Source: Pleurostoma richardsiae
Lineage: Eukaryota > Ascomycota > Sordariomycetes > Calosphaeriales > Pleurostomataceae
Assembly: GCA_030052745.1 (NCBI GenBank)
Contig: JANBVO010000006.1
Coordinates: 620,001 to 684,000, forward strand
DNA length: 64,000 bases
Reading direction: 5' to 3'
Shown here: one piece after another, positions 61,075 to 64,000 of the stretch
How positions within the stretch are numbered: the stretch's first letter is position 1
Layout of the letters: every line of letters starts with the position of its first letter
The notes under the pieces: generated by a model
Told to the model about the DNA's origin: nothing
What the model saw: the letters and a program-made list of their open reading frames with translations, nothing else
The model's database searches: none
Program-made: the position numbers and the translations under genes

Positions 61075-62088
61075 ATGTCACAGCAGACCTTTCATCACTT
61101 TACAGAACTGCCTATCGCGCTGAGGGGCTATATCTGGGACTTCGCCGTGCGGCACAGCGGTCCATGTTCGCATTACTTTACTTACACCTCCGTCGAGAAC
61201 TTCGTACACCGGCCGATAGATTTTAGCATCAGACTCTCGGACCTCGACGAGGAGTTCGTTGCCGAATTTGACGAGCCTGCGTCTTAGTACTGGTCAGGGT
61301 ACCTCCTCGACTACGGCCTCTGGACTGCCTGCAGAGAGTCAAGGCTTGCCATGGAGAGGGGCTACAAGACGGCCAACTGGTTCAAGAAGACGAGCAATAT
61401 CACCAACGCCAGCGACGCTGCTCTCCAGGCGAGCTTACCACGGATTGGGTGTTACAGGGGCAAGAATACCTTCCGGATGTTCAGTGTCGTCCCACAAGAG
61501 GATCTCTTCGTTCTGTCCGATCGTACGGACCTGATGCCCCTTTCAGCTCACTAGGAGTTTTCGATGGCATGGAGGTACAGTGAGAGCGAAGGAGGTATCA
61601 GGAACATTGGTGTCTCTATGAATCCTGAATGGCGATTCGACGTCGACTTCTCCGGCACCGTACACCCCTTCGTCTTGACCTCTTACAACGCGAACAAAGT
61701 GTTGGACTTTTTTTCTTTCGTGAAGGACTTGGACTTGGACCCCTCCATTCATATTAACCTGTGGTTCATTGACCTCCGGATTCGTCGGCGCTCAACCGGA
61801 GCAGCAACCCAGACTATGAACGTGGTCCACCGGACCTTCTCCGACAAGTGCCACAGGTTTATCGAGGTTTCAGAACTAGATGACCAGTGGGAGTATCCGC
61901 ACCGAGACCGAGGGGAGCAGCCAGCCCGGGACGCTACCCAGTTGGTCCGTGAACTGAAGCTTGCTCTGCGGACTGACTGGATATACATGAGGTTCAGTGG
62001 TCTTGATCTGGTGCGAATGGAGGACGAGACGTTCCCATTCCACCGCTTCAACCTGGGAGTGTTGCCCTGCGAACCCGTTGATTCATAG
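61075..62088 (+). pseudogene. 2EXR-domain gene interrupted by two in-frame stop codons
   Basis: A single frame runs from the ATG at 61075 (MSQQTFHHFTELPIALRGYIWDFAVR, the 2EXR opening) to 62088, interrupted only by TAG at 61285-61287 and TAG at 61552-61554. The three segments (70, 88 and 177 codons) keep protein-like composition and read as one 2EXR protein of about 337 residues: WTACRESRLAMERGY in the middle is typical of the family. No splice pair with normal length (45 nt or more) removes either stop without losing the core. Both stops are one C-to-T step from CAG in a CpA context, as RIP would cause. It could instead be two shorter expressed genes, but the segments lack their own promoters. 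2EXR proteins are abundant fungal proteins of unknown role, many of them F-box-like in appearance. Confidence 0.65.
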
Positions 62089-62669
62089 TGCCCTCGTCAG
62101 GAGGATGAACATACGACTGGGTGAGAATTGATCGAAAGGGCCGGTATACGTCGTTATTGTTGTAGCTACTCGGTGACAACTGTAGCGCTCGTCTTTCAGC
62201 AGTTTGTCACAGCGTCGAATACGGACACTCCGTCTGCTTTCGTGACCGTCCGTCCCGCTTGTCATATATCTGAGGAGCCTGTCATGATCAAACCTACTCT
62301 AGACTTTCTGACGACTCGTAGACTCTTGCAGTACTGCCAGAAAATTCTTCTTCATCGATGTTAACTATTCAATACCATAACGAGGCTACTTCCACAGATG
62401 TTGACCGCACTTCGGCGTCCCTGAAAGAACGTCCTATGACACCGTCAGTCTCTGCCATCGTCTGCGCGCCCATAGACTTCCACAAAGTGTAGCTGACACT
62501 GCCATATCATGTAGACTGAGAAAGCAAAATATAGCCATCGAGCTCATCCTCCTCGTGGTATCATAAATAGCGAGTGTGCGAACCTCGTCCTAGGCTATCC
62601 CCCATACTCATTGACGCTCCGTCCCTGTTTTCCTTGTCCCTCACCACCGCCTACTGAACATCCACGCCA
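62089..62669. other. Convergent intergenic gap
   Basis: About 580 bp between the 2EXR pseudogene and the minus-strand proline-rich gene, without a supported gene. Confidence 0.45.
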
Positions 62670-63131
62670 CTAAACGGACTCATCACTGGCGCTCCTCCGC
62701 AAGTTCCTCATACTCCTCATGCTTTTCATGCTCCTCTTCAGCCTCAGCCCAACACTGCTCGGCACGCTCCGCAGCGCCTTGGCCCCACCACCACCACCTA
62801 CCGCCGCCGACGCCGTGCCTGGCCTGCTCCTGCCCGTCGCCGGCCGCGTCGCCACCCCCGGCGGCGGGGGCGGCACGCCGAAAAGGCAGCACGGGCAGGC
62901 GGGCGCGTGGCCGGTGGTGTCGCGGCCCCACATGGGCTCGGGGTCCGGCGGGAGGGCCTCCTCAAAGATGGGCCCGGCAGTGGAGGGGCGGTCCCACATC
63001 TCGGTGGGCGAGGGCGCCGCGTCGGCGAAGATGGGGACGCCGCGGGTCGGGGGCCGGTCCCACATGGGGGTGGCGGCGCGGGAGGGCGGGGAGGGGAAGA
63101 AGAGGGCACGGGACCACCACTTTGGTGCCAT
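62670..63131 (-). CDS. Small proline-rich protein with MWDRP repeats
   Basis: An intronless 153-codon frame starting MAPKWWSRALFFPSPP. Residues 23-75 contain three related units, beginning MWDRPPTRGVPIFADAAP, MWDRPSTAGPIFEEALPP and MWGRDTTGH; the first two share MWDRP-x-T-x-(1)-PIF-(D/E)-x-A-x-P. A cysteine pair (CPCC) and a glycine run follow. The C-terminal third is basic and methionine/serine-rich (SMKSMRSMRNLRRS) and may be helical. No signal peptide in the strict sense, though the start is hydrophobic. No known family. The frame is GC-rich with other frames also open, so coding status rests on the repeat and on the ATG and stop positions. Confidence 0.5.
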   Translation of the reverse strand: MAPKWWSRALFFPSPPSRAATPMWDRPPTRGVPIFADAAPSPTEMWDRPSTAGPIFEEALPPDPEPMWGRDTTGHAPACPCCLFGVPPPPPGVATRPATGRSRPGTASAAVGGGGGAKALRSVPSSVGLRLKRSMKSMRSMRNLRRSASDESV

Positions 63132-64000
63132 TTCTTCCTTTCTTCTTCGCTGTTCGGTCGGTAGACGTAACGGGGGAGCGATGGTCTAGCTTGACGAAGA
63201 TTACGGCGACAGCGGGCTTTCGCAGAGCAGGGTGGTGGATGGTGATGGCTTGCTGGCTTGGGCTCTCAGAAGGAGAGTAGTAGCCGCGGGATCTGATCTT
63301 GAGGAGCTGTTTGAAAGATGAAAGGGCACGCTTTTGGGTGAAATGTTGGGGAGCGAGACGAGGATCCAGCTGAGGAACGAGTCCCGGTGGGTGGACTTAG
63401 ACTTCCATCTTATCTTCTCCTCGCCATGCTCACCATAGCCCCTGAGGTCTGCATCCTTCCCTCGTGGACATCTTACCCAGAACCAGGAGGGCCGCACCAG
63501 CCATGCACACAACTCGGTCAGTGCACCTTTTCCGTAACAGATCCTCACCTGCAAGCGAAGCGATGGCAGTCAGACCGGGCATCCTAGCTTGCTCCGCGGG
63601 TTCCTCTGTGCCTGGTGGTCGTCCGAAAAGAGTCGAGATCAGCAGGGTAACCTGCACGTCTGACATCCGTGCGGCTCGGACAGGCACGTTGATAAGGTGC
63701 CCCAATCACATAATCTCCGCATGACATACATGCCGGGGGAACGGGACCGTGCCTCTGGTGGCTGGAGGGCTGGGGAAAGGGCAGATGAGGTGCGTTTACT
63801 GCTAGGGAATTGCAAGAAAGTCAGGTCTGGCTTATCGAGTACCTTTTCCACATAGACGCCCCATCTTCACGCGGACTGCCCGTCAGCATTCTTGTCGGCT
63901 CGCCTCATTTCGCTGCTGGTGAAGCAGAGAGACGGGATGGGAGGACCGAGAAGTGGTGATATGCAAGGGCCGGCAGCAGCACGCACCACCACGGTTCCTG
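63132..64000. other. Right-edge intergenic sequence
   Basis: About 870 bp upstream of the proline-rich gene. It has short open frames on both strands without family features; a gene continuing beyond the right edge cannot be excluded. Confidence 0.35.

Overview
The window looks like a stretch of a filamentous ascomycete nuclear genome (Pezizomycotina, most likely Sordariomycetes). The evidence is short GT-AG introns (mostly 50-90 nt) with CTAAC-type branch points, widely spaced single genes on both strands, and fungus-specific families: Zn(II)2Cys6 factor, HET, 2EXR, RTA1, KCH, CBM1-tagged GH74 and EthD. All gene models below were assembled by eye from reading frames, splice signals and family recognition; no search was run.

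Layout. 0.8-7.2 kb: an RTA1-type membrane protein, a Zn2Cys6 regulator of UPC2-like architecture and a long-chain acyl-CoA synthetase, all plausibly connected to lipids. 7.7-14.6 kb: a head-to-head pair, a Doa4/USP8-type ubiquitin hydrolase (minus) and the ESCRT-0 protein Vps27 (plus), which act at the same endosomal step. 15.2-28.9 kb: a plus-strand series with rhamnogalacturonase GH28, a large kinase-like protein with an altered DFG motif, a histidine-phosphatase/PGM family protein, a KCH-type potassium transporter and an intronless PNPOx-ferredoxin reductase fusion. 30-39 kb: a glutamine-rich protein with a CxxC zinc-finger-like start, a 4 kb gene-free divergent interval, an HP1 (chromo plus chromoshadow) protein and a 54-residue membrane peptide. 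39.8-48.4 kb: an intracellular LacZ-type GH2 beta-galactosidase diverging from a secreted GH74 xyloglucanase with CBM1. 49-58 kb: HET protein, cupin protein, EthD protein, a gene-poor 3 kb stretch and a cytochrome P450. 58.7-63.1 kb: a secreted GH43/CBM35 exo-1,3-galactanase with a tight cluster of CreA/CRE1-type motifs upstream, a 2EXR pseudogene with two in-frame amber codons, and a small proline-rich protein with MWDRP repeats.

Working together. Four carbohydrate-active enzymes (GH28, GH2, GH74, GH43) point to a plant-wall-degrading lifestyle. Three introns appear to use GC rather than GT donors. HP1, RIP-compatible stops in the 2EXR gene and a gene-poor block fit a genome with repeat silencing. 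I found no clear rRNA or tRNA gene, no CRISPR array and no intact transposon.
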